64,000 bases of DNA, taken from assembly GCF_001567565.1 (NCBI RefSeq), contig NZ_LSSW01000022.1:434001-498000 (forward strand). Reading direction: 5' to 3'. Below the pieces are notes generated by a model. The model did not search any database, was not told the DNA's origin, and saw only the letters and a list, made by a program, of their open reading frames with translations. The stretch comes from Ectopseudomonas composti (GTDB taxonomy: Bacteria; Pseudomonadota; Gammaproteobacteria; Pseudomonadales; Pseudomonadaceae). Of the stretch, positions 10,044 to 17,474 are shown one piece after another; positions within the stretch are counted from its first letter, which is position 1; each line of letters starts with the position of its first letter. The translations under genes and the position numbers were made by a program.

Positions 10044-10946
10044 TCAACGTCTCACTTTCGCGGCAAACAGGCCGTTGGGGCGGAAGAACAGCAACACGAT
10101 CACCACCATCAGGGTGATCGCCTTGGCCATGGAGCCGGTGGTCAGATACTCCAGCGATATCTGCGTCTGGCCGATGGCGAAGGCGGAGAGAAAGGTGCCG
10201 AGCAGGCTTTCGACGCCGCCGAACACGACGACGATGAAGGTGTCCACCAGGTACTGCTGGCCGCTCATCGGCCCCGTCGAGGCAAGCATGGTGAACGAGC
10301 TGCCGGCGATCCCGGCCAAGCCGCAGCTCAGGGCGAATGTCACGGAATCGACGCGTGCAGTGTTGATGCCTGCAGCACCGGCCATCGCACGGTTCTGGGT
10401 CACCGCGCGGATACGCAGCCCCCAGCGACTGCGGTAGAGGAACAGGAACACCGCAGCGGCGATGACGAACGTCAGGCCAATGATGAAAATCCGGTTGAGC
10501 GGCAGTTCCAGAGTCTCGCTGAGGCTCCAGGCACCCTGCAGCCATTCCACGGTCGGCACGCTGACTTCCTTGGGGCCGAACACTTGGCGAAACACTTGTT
10601 GCAGCACCAGCGACAGGCCCCAGGTGGCCAGCAAGGTGTCCAGCGGGCGGTTGTACATGAAGCGGATGAAGCAGCGTTCGAGCAGGAGGCCGAAGGCAAA
10701 GGTCACCACGAAGGCGACACCGATGCCGATGATGAAGTACCAGCCCATGAGCTCGGGGAAGTAGCGCTGGAACACCAGTGATGTGACGTAGGTCATGTAC
10801 GCCCCCATCGCCATCAGCTCGCCGTGGGCCATGTTGATGACCCCCATCAGGCCAAAGGCGATGGTCAGCCCCAGCGCCATCAGCACCAATACCGAGAACA
10901 GTGAGAAGCCACTGAACACCTGCATGATCAGAATATCGAGAGTCAT
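10044..10946 (-). CDS. urtB: Urea ABC transporter permease UrtB
   Basis: UrtB is the LivH-like permease. The 300 residues contain about eight membrane segments, the family stretch INMAHGELMAMGAYMTY and the coupling loop LRIRAVTQNRAMAGAAGINTARVDSVTFAL. The protein lacks the long periplasmic N-terminal extension seen in some UrtB proteins. It follows urtA after 90 bp that contain a stem-loop, which may set UrtA above the membrane components. Confidence 0.93.
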   Translation of the reverse strand: MTLDILIMQVFSGFSLFSVLVLMALGLTIAFGLMGVINMAHGELMAMGAYMTYVTSLVFQRYFPELMGWYFIIGIGVAFVVTFAFGLLLERCFIRFMYNRPLDTLLATWGLSLVLQQVFRQVFGPKEVSVPTVEWLQGAWSLSETLELPLNRIFIIGLTFVIAAAVFLFLYRSRWGLRIRAVTQNRAMAGAAGINTARVDSVTFALSCGLAGIAGSSFTMLASTGPMSGQQYLVDTFIVVVFGGVESLLGTFLSAFAIGQTQISLEYLTTGSMAKAITLMVVIVLLFFRPNGLFAAKVRR

Positions 10947-11005
10947 TGCGTCACTACCTGTCGCTGCACATGGGCGAACCCGTTTCAGAACTTCGGGGTG
11001 GCCGC

Positions 11006-11027
11006 AGGCGCGAGGTGAGTCGCGCCT
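11006..11027 (-). terminator. Intercistronic stem-loop between urtA and urtB
   Basis: Perfect 8 bp arms AGGCGCGA and TCGCGCCT flank a 6-base loop just behind the urtA stop. There is no U-run, so it is more likely a 3'-end stabilising or partial-termination hairpin than a full terminator. Such structures are common after genes for abundant binding proteins; the role here is inferred. Confidence 0.5.
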
Positions 11028-11036
11028 GGCCTCGCT

Positions 11037-12218
11037 TTACAGTTTCGGGAAGGGATTGGGTTCAATCGGCGCGGACTCGTAGATCACGTCGACCTGGCCC
11101 TCGGCGTTGATGGTGCCGATGCGCGCACGCTTCCACAGGTGGTGGTTGTCCTTGTGCACCTTGACCTCGCCTTCAGGCGCATCGAGGGTCATCTCCGAAG
11201 ACGCTGCAATCACTGCCGCCGCATCGAAGCTGCCGGCTTTCTCCACGGCGTTCTTCCACAGGTAAACCGCGGTGTAGGCGGCAGCCATCGGGTCGCCTAC
11301 CACGCGGTTGTCGCCGTAGCGCGCCTTGAACGCAGCGACGAATTTTTCGTTGACCGGGTTCTTCAGGCTCTGGAAGTAGCTCATACAGGTCAGAAACCCG
11401 AGGAGGTTTTCGGCGCCGATACCGGTGACTTCCTCTTCGGTAACGGCCAGCGCCATCAGGGTCTGGTTGCTGCTGTCGATGCCGGCGGCCTTGAGCTGTT
11501 TGTAGAAGGCAACATTGGAGCCGCCGACGACGGTCGACAGGATGATGTCGGGCTTGGCCGCCTTGATCTTGTTGATGACCGAAGAGAACTCGATGCTGCC
11601 CAGGGGCAGATAGTCCTCGCCGACGATCGAGCCTCCATGCTTGCTCACCGAGGCACGGGCGAGCTTGTTCGTGGTCCGTGGCCAGATGTAGTCGGAACCG
11701 ATCAGGTAGACGCTCTTGCCCTTGTTGGCCATCAGCCAGCCAACCGCGGCCAGGGTTTGCTGCGAGGCTTCGGCACCGGTGTAGATGATGGCCGGGGATT
11801 TCTCCAATCCTTCGTAGAAGGTCGGGTAGTACAGCAGGCCCTTGTTACGCTCGAATACCGGCAGCACGGCTTTGCGCGAGGCCGACGTGTAGGCGCCGAA
11901 AGTGGCCACCACATGATCGCTTTCCAGCAGCTTGCGTGCCTTTTCCGCGAAGGTCGGCCAATCGCTTGCACCGTCTTCGATGATCGGCTCGATGGTCTTG
12001 CCCAGCACGCCGCCACTGGCATTGATTTCATCGATGGCGAGCTTTTCCGCGTCCACCACCGAGGCTTCACTCATGGCCATGGTGCCGGTGAGCGAATGGA
12101 TGATCCCCACCTTGACGGTTTCTGCTGCCTGCGCCTGATTGACCAGAGAAAACGGCAACAGGCTGAAGGCCCCCAGCAGCAGGGCGTGCTTGATCAAACG
12201 GCGCTTGTCGTATTGCAT
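11037..12218 (-). CDS. urtA: Urea ABC transporter substrate-binding protein UrtA
   Basis: UrtA is the periplasmic type I binding protein that captures urea. The 393-residue product has a signal peptide (LLLGAFSLLPFSLVNQAQA) and then VKVGIIHSLTGTMAMSEASVVDAEKLAIDEINASGG, typical of the Liv/amide-binding family. YYPTFYEGLEKSPAIIYTGAEASQQ and the HHLWKRARIG segment are UrtA-like. It is the first gene of the eleven-gene urea run. GGGG upstream of the ATG acts as ribosome binding site. It resembles the divergently encoded AmiC-like sensor, suggesting shared ligand and ancestry. Confidence 0.95.
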   Translation of the reverse strand: MQYDKRRLIKHALLLGAFSLLPFSLVNQAQAAETVKVGIIHSLTGTMAMSEASVVDAEKLAIDEINASGGVLGKTIEPIIEDGASDWPTFAEKARKLLESDHVVATFGAYTSASRKAVLPVFERNKGLLYYPTFYEGLEKSPAIIYTGAEASQQTLAAVGWLMANKGKSVYLIGSDYIWPRTTNKLARASVSKHGGSIVGEDYLPLGSIEFSSVINKIKAAKPDIILSTVVGGSNVAFYKQLKAAGIDSSNQTLMALAVTEEEVTGIGAENLLGFLTCMSYFQSLKNPVNEKFVAAFKARYGDNRVVGDPMAAAYTAVYLWKNAVEKAGSFDAAAVIAASSEMTLDAPEGEVKVHKDNHHLWKRARIGTINAEGQVDVIYESAPIEPNPFPKL

Positions 12219-12238
12219 CTCATTTTTCCCCTTGAATG

Positions 12239-12286
12239 AAAAAAGCCCGACGTCCCGGCTAAACGAATAACCGGGAGGTCAGGCTT
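12239..12286 (-). terminator. Intrinsic terminator in the urtA leader (probable attenuator)
   Basis: Read on the minus strand, the arms AAGCCTGAC and GTCGGGCTT (one G-U pair) enclose a second helix CCCGG/CCGGG. A run of six U follows. It lies only 20 bp before the urtA ATG and downstream of the promoter, so it would stop transcription before the operon unless bypassed. The 5' arm overlaps an alternative small hairpin at 12282-12294. Confidence 0.75.
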
Positions 12287-12325
12287 CTTGTGCCGAATCT
12301 GGCGGGACAACTGTGTCCAAGCCAG
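12282..12325 (-). promoter_or_regulatory. ANTAR-type antitermination element in the urtA leader
   Basis: The first stem-loop (12299-12325) has arms CTGGC/GCCAG, then GGAC/GTCC, closing the hexaloop ACAGUU. A at loop position 1 and G at position 4 are the conserved features of ANTAR-protein target RNAs. A second, weaker hairpin GGC/GCC (12282-12294) closes a 7-base loop ACAAGAA, so it only approximates the canonical second hexaloop. It shares bases with the terminator 5' arm, so the two folds exclude each other. The likely ligand is the AmiR-like protein encoded at 14016. Confidence 0.65.
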
Positions 12326-12400
12326 TCGTACGTCAGGCGCCTCCCTACTTGCCAAGTGGGCGTAGGGCAGACAGCCAGCGCGATGTCTCGAGAGGGTGAG

Positions 12401-12416
12401 TGCAAGGGGGGTGCCA
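12401..12416 (-). promoter_or_regulatory. Sigma-54 (RpoN) promoter for the urt-ure run
   Basis: The minus strand reads TGGCACCCCCCTTGCA, with GG and GC spaced as required for the -24/-12 elements; it matches the consensus TGGCAC-N5-TTGCA. It sits about 185 bp upstream of urtA, ahead of the leader RNA. RpoN control implies an enhancer-binding activator, most simply NtrC under nitrogen limitation. Confidence 0.85.
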
Positions 12417-12505
12417 ATTATCAGAGATGGCCTGATCAGGGGCTATCTTGAGCAACCCGCGTCATTCCCTGCATTAATTGCACGCCCGACTGGCGTTGCG
12501 CCCCC

Positions 12506-12534
12506 TTGGTGCAAGGCTGGTGGCGGCGCACCAA
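12506..12534 (-). promoter_or_regulatory. Possible NtrC-type upstream activator site
   Basis: Inverted arms TTGGTGC and GCACCAA are separated by 15 bases. The half-sites resemble NtrC sites (TGCACC/GGTGC). They lie roughly 100-120 bp upstream of the sigma-54 start, a usual enhancer distance. The spacing differs from the canonical NtrC dyad, so this is tentative. Confidence 0.4.
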
Positions 12535-12885
12535 AAGCGTGAGTGCTTCACGGCGGCGACGGGTGCTGGTTCGTGCCGCCAATCATCAGCGCGCCCATGG
12601 CTGGGCTCGACGCAGCGGTCGTTGAAAAGGGCAGTGGCCCACAATCTGCATAGGGGCAGTACCCTCGCAGTGTTCCTTGTCACACGCCCATTTCCGGCAG
12701 GTGTGGAAGGCCCCTCGCATGACCGGCCTCGACAGCGCAGTCGCGCCGGTTTCAGGCACAGACAGCCTGATTGCAGCCGTGAACCCGCGGCCAGCGTTCT
12801 CCGATTTTTTGCATGATGACTCTTTGCCGAGGGCTCGTATCCTGACGGATGCCGGGCGTTCGGTCTCCGAACAAGGTTGATAGGC

Positions 12886-14019
12886 ATGGTGATCCGCATA
12901 GGCGGTGTGTTTTCCGATACCGGCGTCACGGCAGCCGCCGAGCGCTCGACAATGCGCGGCGCGCAATTCGCGATCGAGCAGATCAATGCAGCCGGCGGAG
13001 TAGGGGGGCAGCCTCTGGAGCTGATCACCCGCAATCCCGATTCGACCCCAGCGCTGTATGCCATGCATCTCGAATCGTTGATCCGCGAGGAAAACCTGCG
13101 CTTCTTCTTCGGCTGCTACACCTCTGCTGCGCGCAAGGCCGCCCTGCCGATCGTGGAACGCTACGATGCACTGCTGATGTACCCGGTGTACTACGAAGGC
13201 TTCGAGTACTCACGCAACATCATCTACACCGGCGCGACACCCAATCACAACACCGTGCCGCTGGGCAATTACATGCTCGATCACTTCGGCAACCGGGTAT
13301 TGATGATTGGCTCCGAATACGTTTATCCCTATGAGACCAACCGGCTGATGAGCGACCTGTTGTACGAACGGGGAGGCATCAAGCTCGGCGAATATTACCT
13401 GCCGCTGAAGAACGCTCGGCCCGAAGACTTCGCCAAGCTCATGGCCAAGGCCAGGGAACTGAAACCGTCCTTCATCTTCTCCACTGTCGTGGGCGAATCC
13501 ATGGCGCACTTGTACCAGGCCTATGCCGATGCCGGTTTCGATCCGGCCAGCATGCCGATCGCCAGCCTGACCGCCAGCGAGACCGACATCAAGCAGATGG
13601 GCGTTCATCTGGGCACGGGGCACATATCGGCGGCGACCTACTTTCAGTCGGTCGACAGCGCAGTCAACCACCAATGCATCGCAGAGTATCGCGCCTTGTT
13701 TGGCCAGGAGCAGGTCACCGACCGCTGCTGGGAAGCCGCCTACTTTCAGACCCATCTATTGGCCAAGGCGATTCTCATCGCAGGCAGCACCGAGGTCGAT
13801 GACGTGCTGCAAGCGATGCGCGGCCTGGAGTTCGAGGCGCCGCAAGGACGCGTGCGCGTCGATCCGCACAACCATCACACCTACCTGTTTTCACGCATCG
13901 GGCGGGCCAACGCCGAGGGCCAGTTCGACATCCTCTATGAAAGCCAGGGCGCCCTCAAACCCGATCCCTACGCCATTGCGCCACGCTTGAATGACTGGCG
14001 CTCCGGGAGCGCGTTATGA
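12886..14019 (+). CDS. AmiC/UrtA-like ligand-sensing negative regulator
   Basis: This 377-residue protein is a periplasmic-binding-fold protein without a signal peptide, so it is cytoplasmic like AmiC of the amidase operon. It opens MVIRIGGVFSDTGVTAAAERSTMRGAQFAIEQINAAGG and contains YPVYYEGFEYSRNIIYTGATPNHNT, close to UrtA. AmiC binds amides and sequesters the antiterminator AmiR; by analogy this protein would sense urea or a short amide. Its stop overlaps the start of the ANTAR gene by 4 bp. The ATG at 12886 is preferred over an in-frame TTG at 12877. Confidence 0.85.
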   Translation: MVIRIGGVFSDTGVTAAAERSTMRGAQFAIEQINAAGGVGGQPLELITRNPDSTPALYAMHLESLIREENLRFFFGCYTSAARKAALPIVERYDALLMYPVYYEGFEYSRNIIYTGATPNHNTVPLGNYMLDHFGNRVLMIGSEYVYPYETNRLMSDLLYERGGIKLGEYYLPLKNARPEDFAKLMAKARELKPSFIFSTVVGESMAHLYQAYADAGFDPASMPIASLTASETDIKQMGVHLGTGHISAATYFQSVDSAVNHQCIAEYRALFGQEQVTDRCWEAAYFQTHLLAKAILIAGSTEVDDVLQAMRGLEFEAPQGRVRVDPHNHHTYLFSRIGRANAEGQFDILYESQGALKPDPYAIAPRLNDWRSGSAL

Positions 14020-14642
14020 CCCTGCGCGCGGCCAAGAAACGGCAACGCGCTGACAGCAGCGCAGGGATCAAGGACCTGCGCGACATCAGCGTGCTCGTGG
14101 TGCACCCGGATGACGAGGACGGCCGCAACCTGACTGCGCAACTGCAGCGCATCGGTTGTCAGGTACGCGTGCAATGGCCAATTCCCGAGCGACTCAATGC
14201 CGAGGTCGACGTGATCGTGCTTGCGGTATCCCCGGAAAGCCTGTCGACCAAAACACCCTGGCTGCTGCATGCCAGCACGCCACCGGTCATCCCGGTGATC
14301 GCCTATGAAAATCCGATCATCGTCGAGGCCTTGCTGCAGCTCAATGCCTGCTCGGTGATCCCGTCGCCGGTTCGCTCGTTCGGCCTGCTCACGGCATTGG
14401 CGCTGACCTTGAGTCAATCGCGCAAGGCGCGTGAGCGGGAAAAGCACGTCAAGCGGCTGGAGGGGCGGATGGCCGTGATACGTACCGTGCAGCAAGCCAA
14501 GATCATCCTGATCGAAACCAAGGGCATGTCGGAAATCGACGCCTACAACGCCTTGCGCGATCAGGCCATGGCCAAGCGCGAACCGGTGGAAAAGATCGCC
14601 GAGGCGCTGGTCAAGGCCCACGAGTTGTTTCAACAAACCTGA
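14016..14642 (+). CDS. AmiR-like ANTAR antiterminator
   Basis: This is a 208-residue protein. The N-terminal part (ISVLVVHPDDEDGRNLTAQLQRIGCQV) is a degenerate receiver fold. A coiled-coil-like stretch around residues 125-150 (SQSRKAREREKHVKRLEGRM) follows. The C-terminal ANTAR RNA-binding domain reads VQQAKIILIETKGMSEIDAYNALRDQAM. AmiR frees transcription by binding leader RNA and blocking a terminator. The matching leader lies 1.6 kb away in front of urtA, so the pair probably controls the urea operon. Translational coupling with the sensor mirrors amiC-amiR. Confidence 0.88.
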   Translation: MTLRAAKKRQRADSSAGIKDLRDISVLVVHPDDEDGRNLTAQLQRIGCQVRVQWPIPERLNAEVDVIVLAVSPESLSTKTPWLLHASTPPVIPVIAYENPIIVEALLQLNACSVIPSPVRSFGLLTALALTLSQSRKAREREKHVKRLEGRMAVIRTVQQAKIILIETKGMSEIDAYNALRDQAMAKREPVEKIAEALVKAHELFQQT

Positions 14643-14650
14643 TTCTGAGC

Positions 14651-14671
14651 GTCCGGCCCAGTGGGCCGGAC
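14651..14671 (+). terminator. Terminator after the AmiR-like gene
   Basis: Perfect 9 bp arms GTCCGGCCC and GGGCCGGAC with a 3-base loop are followed by CCTCTTTCT. They start 8 bp after the ANTAR gene stop, so this is a plausible intrinsic terminator. Confidence 0.7.
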
Positions 14672-14854
14672 CCTCTTTCTGCGCGCTGGCCGCCATACGC
14701 CCTGATTCGGCAAGTATGGGGCCCCGCGCGGCGGCCGGCCTGGACAACGGGGTCCTCCGGAGCGAGCCGTACCTGCGCAAGCGCGTAGCTGGCTCGAGTC
14801 AATGGTTGCCTGCCTGATCACGGCAGCCTCTAACCAATACCTGGAGACCCCCAC

Positions 14855-16390
14855 ATGACCGTGAAACGCCCGAGCAAGGCTGATTTTCTGATTGCAGCGC
14901 AAGACCATGGTTATCACCTGAGCGACGCACAGATGGCGTCTTTTCTCTCCTTGGCTGATGAAACCCTGAGCTCTTACGAAGCCATCGACGCGCTGTATGC
15001 CGCAACGGTGGCGCAGCAACCACCGCAGCGCGAATACAGCAAGGTGGCGGACACCGATAATCTGCACGGTGCCTGGTACGTGAAAACCCAGATCAGAGGA
15101 GCGGCCCAAGGCCCCTTGGCGGGCAAGACCGTGGTGATCAAGGACAACGTTTCCGTGGCCGGCGTGCCAATGGCCAACGGCTCGCTAAGCCTGGACGGTT
15201 ACATCCCGGCAGAAGATGCGACCGTGGTCAAACGCCTGCTCGCCGCTGGTGCGACCGTGGTAGGCAAGTCGGTGTGCGAGGACCTGTGCTTCTCCGGCGC
15301 CAGCTTCACCGCCGCCAGTGGGCCGGTGAAAAATCCCTGGGATCCAACCCGCAATGCCGGCGGCTCCTCCAGCGGCAGTGCCGTGCTGGTCGCTCTCGAG
15401 GAAGTCGACATGGCGATTGGCGGGGATCAGGGCGGATCGATCCGCATGCCCTCGGCCTGGAGCGGCATTGTCGGCCACAAGCCCACCTACGGCTTGGTAC
15501 CTTACACCGGGGCCTTCCCGATCGAACGAACCATCGATCACGTCGGCCCGATGGCCAATAGCGTGCGTGACGTGGCCGTGATGCTTGATGTCATCGCTGG
15601 GGCCGATGGTCTCGACTCGCGGCAGAAGAATCCACCTGCCGTAGCCTGTGTGGCCGCCCTGGGTCAGGGCGTAGCAGGGCTGCGAGTCGGCGTGTTGCGT
15701 GAAGGCTTCGCGATTCCCGGCGTATCCCAGACCGAGGTGGATGCTCAGGTCAAGGCAGCGGTTGCCCAACTGCAGAGCCTTGGCGCGACGGTAGGCGAAG
15801 CCAGCGTCCCCTGGCACTCGGGCGTGGCGTTGGACATCTGGAATGTCATCGCCACCGATGGCGCGGCGTATCAGATGCTGCAGGGCAATGGCTACGGCAT
15901 GAACGTGGATGGCTATTACGATCCGGACATCATGAGCTACTTCGGCGCCAAGCGTCGTGAGCATGCCGATGCGTTGTCCAGCAGCGTCCGGGCCGTGGCC
16001 TTGACCGGCCACTACAGCCTGAAGAGCCTGCACGGCGCCTACTACGCCAAGGCGCGCATGCTGGTGCCAGAACTCACTCGCCAATACGACGAGGCGTTCA
16101 AGCATTTCGATGTGCTGGTGATGCCGACCATGCCCTTCGTGGCGACTACCTTGACCGCCGCCGACGCACCGATCGAAGAGTACGTCCACAGCGCGCTGAA
16201 CATGCTGAGCAACACCGCGCCGTTCGACCTCACCGGCCACCCGGCGACTTCGATTCCCACAGGTCTGGCTGACGGTTTGCCGGTGGCGATGATGATCGTC
16301 GCGCCGCGCTTCAAGGACGCCCTGGCCTTGCGCGTGGCTCAAGCCTATGAGCAAGCCCGTGGCCCATTCCCTAAACCGCCGAGCCGTTGA
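14855..16390 (+). CDS. Amidase-signature family amidase
   Basis: A cytoplasmic hydrolase of 511 residues with the Ser-cisSer-Lys triad: K96 in VVIKDN, the cis-Ser in GGSSSGSAV (about residue 171-172), and nucleophile S195 in DQGGSIRMPS. These enzymes release ammonia from carboxamides; the substrate is not evident. The 60-residue helical N-terminal extension is typical of the amidases found near nitrile or urea metabolism. It lies downstream of the amide/urea regulator and before hupE, so a nitrogen-scavenging role is plausible. It is not GatA, because no gatBC are nearby. ACCTGGAGACC precedes the ATG. Confidence 0.88.
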   Translation: MTVKRPSKADFLIAAQDHGYHLSDAQMASFLSLADETLSSYEAIDALYAATVAQQPPQREYSKVADTDNLHGAWYVKTQIRGAAQGPLAGKTVVIKDNVSVAGVPMANGSLSLDGYIPAEDATVVKRLLAAGATVVGKSVCEDLCFSGASFTAASGPVKNPWDPTRNAGGSSSGSAVLVALEEVDMAIGGDQGGSIRMPSAWSGIVGHKPTYGLVPYTGAFPIERTIDHVGPMANSVRDVAVMLDVIAGADGLDSRQKNPPAVACVAALGQGVAGLRVGVLREGFAIPGVSQTEVDAQVKAAVAQLQSLGATVGEASVPWHSGVALDIWNVIATDGAAYQMLQGNGYGMNVDGYYDPDIMSYFGAKRREHADALSSSVRAVALTGHYSLKSLHGAYYAKARMLVPELTRQYDEAFKHFDVLVMPTMPFVATTLTAADAPIEEYVHSALNMLSNTAPFDLTGHPATSIPTGLADGLPVAMMIVAPRFKDALALRVAQAYEQARGPFPKPPSR

Positions 16391-16434
16391 ATCTGCAGCG
16401 TCAGCCCCCCTTTATCAGCATTCAGGAGTGTTTT

Positions 16435-17016
16435 ATGCAACCAACTCAATCGATACGACTTTCTCTGGGCGCAGCCTTGTGCCTGATACCGGTATTCGCA
16501 TTTGCCCATCCGGGACATGGTGACTCGGGCCTGATGGCGGGTGTGGGGCACCCCCTGGGCGGAATGGATCACTTGCTGGCCATGTTCGCGGTCGGTCTTT
16601 GGGCCGCGCAACAAAAGGGCAGGGCGTGCTGGATGCTGCCCGTCACCTTCGTCGGCGGCATGTTGCTCGGTGGCCTGCTGGGGGTCGATGGGTTCGCCAT
16701 TGCGTACCTGGAAACCGGCATCGCGGCATCGGTGCTTACCCTGGGCTTGCTGGTCGCTATGGCGGCGCGCCCACCGGTAGCGTTTGCCCTGGGCATCACA
16801 GGCCTCTTTGGGCTGGCTCACGGCATGGCCCATGGTCTCGAATTGCCGGAAATGAGCAGCCCAGCGGCTTATGCGATCGGTTTCGTGATCGCGACCTCAG
16901 CCCTGCATGCTGCCGGCTATGCGCTGGCACGCTGGTTTCCGATCAAGGCGGCCGTGCTGACCCGAGTGCTCGGGGTGGCTTCAGCAGGGGCAGGAGTCGC
17001 CTTGTTGGCAGGTTGA
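16435..17016 (+). CDS. HupE/UreJ family membrane protein (probable nickel transporter)
   Basis: The 193-residue membrane protein has a signal-like N-terminus ending CLIPVFAFAHPGHG. The family signature HPLGGMDHLLAMFAVGLWA follows, with histidines and acidic residues that bind metal, then about six hydrophobic segments. HupE/UreJ proteins are linked to nickel or cobalt uptake for hydrogenase and urease. Presence beside a urease cluster supports nickel supply (UreJ). AGGAGTG precedes the ATG. Confidence 0.85.
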   Translation: MQPTQSIRLSLGAALCLIPVFAFAHPGHGDSGLMAGVGHPLGGMDHLLAMFAVGLWAAQQKGRACWMLPVTFVGGMLLGGLLGVDGFAIAYLETGIAASVLTLGLLVAMAARPPVAFALGITGLFGLAHGMAHGLELPEMSSPAAYAIGFVIATSALHAAGYALARWFPIKAAVLTRVLGVASAGAGVALLAG

Positions 17017-17100
17017 TCTCGGCTGAAAGGCCCCTGACAACCGGCCAACGCCGATTCCTACGCGATCATCAAGCACAGCGCTAGAAACACCGAAACCTGC

Positions 17101-17131
17101 GGTGATCTGATCATGTTTTGATCAGATCACC
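17101..17131. terminator. Perfect 13 bp inverted repeat after hupE
   Basis: Arms GGTGATCTGATCA and TGATCAGATCACC are exact with the 5-base loop TGTTT. There is no poly-U on either side, so it may be a factor-assisted terminator, an mRNA-stabilising hairpin or a protein site. Confidence 0.5.
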
Positions 17132-17154
17132 GTTGGAAAAATCGGTGGTGGCCG

Positions 17155-17303
17155 GTAGAGCGCGTCATCGCTCACTTGGCCGAGCAGGGCGTGGCGGTGG
17201 AAGAGAGCCCGGTTGCGCGCACCGGCGTCACTGGCCCCATGGAATCCGTGAATTTCCGCGATCCGGAGGCAATCTGACTAAAGTAAGCAGTTATCTCGCC
17301 TGG
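17155..17303 (+). pseudogene. Remnant of a VOC/glyoxalase-family gene
   Basis: Translation from 17155 gives VERVIAHLAEQGVAVEESPV and then TGPMESVNFRDPE, the last beta-alpha-beta unit of a VOC protein, before a premature stop. Shifting frame at GGCAATCTG continues GNLTKVSSYL, the expected C-terminus (FRDPxGNLxEVSxY). No start or N-terminal half is present. The gene is truncated and frameshifted. Confidence 0.7.
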
Positions 17304-17364
17304 GGGCGATACCTGGCTTACAGCGGCAGATCAACCTGTTGGGCGCTTGGACGGAGGGTGCGCT

Positions 17365-17445
17365 ATGGCGCAAAAAAGCAACGGCAAAACAGCCTCTTCG
17401 GGAAAAATCTTGAACCGCAACGGCTCTATACAGGTCAGGTTCTAG
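17365..17445 (+). CDS. Possible 26-residue protein upstream of galU
   Basis: A short ORF (MAQKSNGKTASSGKILNRNG then SIQVRF) with an excellent ribosome binding site GGAGGG 7 bp before the ATG. It is basic and lacks a recognisable motif. It ends 29 bp before galU. It may be a real small protein or a chance ORF. Confidence 0.3.
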   Translation: MAQKSNGKTASSGKILNRNGSIQVRF

Positions 17446-17474
17446 TACCAAATTACTAAACTGGTACCGAACTC

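Larger units (their letters stand above)
17017..17474. other. Intergenic stretch between hupE and galU
   Basis: These 458 bases contain no intact family-recognised gene. They hold a perfect palindrome (17101-17131), a frameshifted VOC remnant (17155-17303), a possible 26-residue ORF (17365-17445) and the galU promoter region. Confidence 0.7.

Noticed and set aside
12239..12400. Guanidine (ykkC-type) riboswitch in the urtA leader
   Set aside because: The conserved ykkC pieces could not be placed. The ANTAR-type hexaloop plus terminator and the adjacent ANTAR gene explain the leader better.
12430..12885. Open frames between urtA and the AmiC-like gene
   Set aside because: They overlap each other and the regulatory region, without similarity or ribosome sites.
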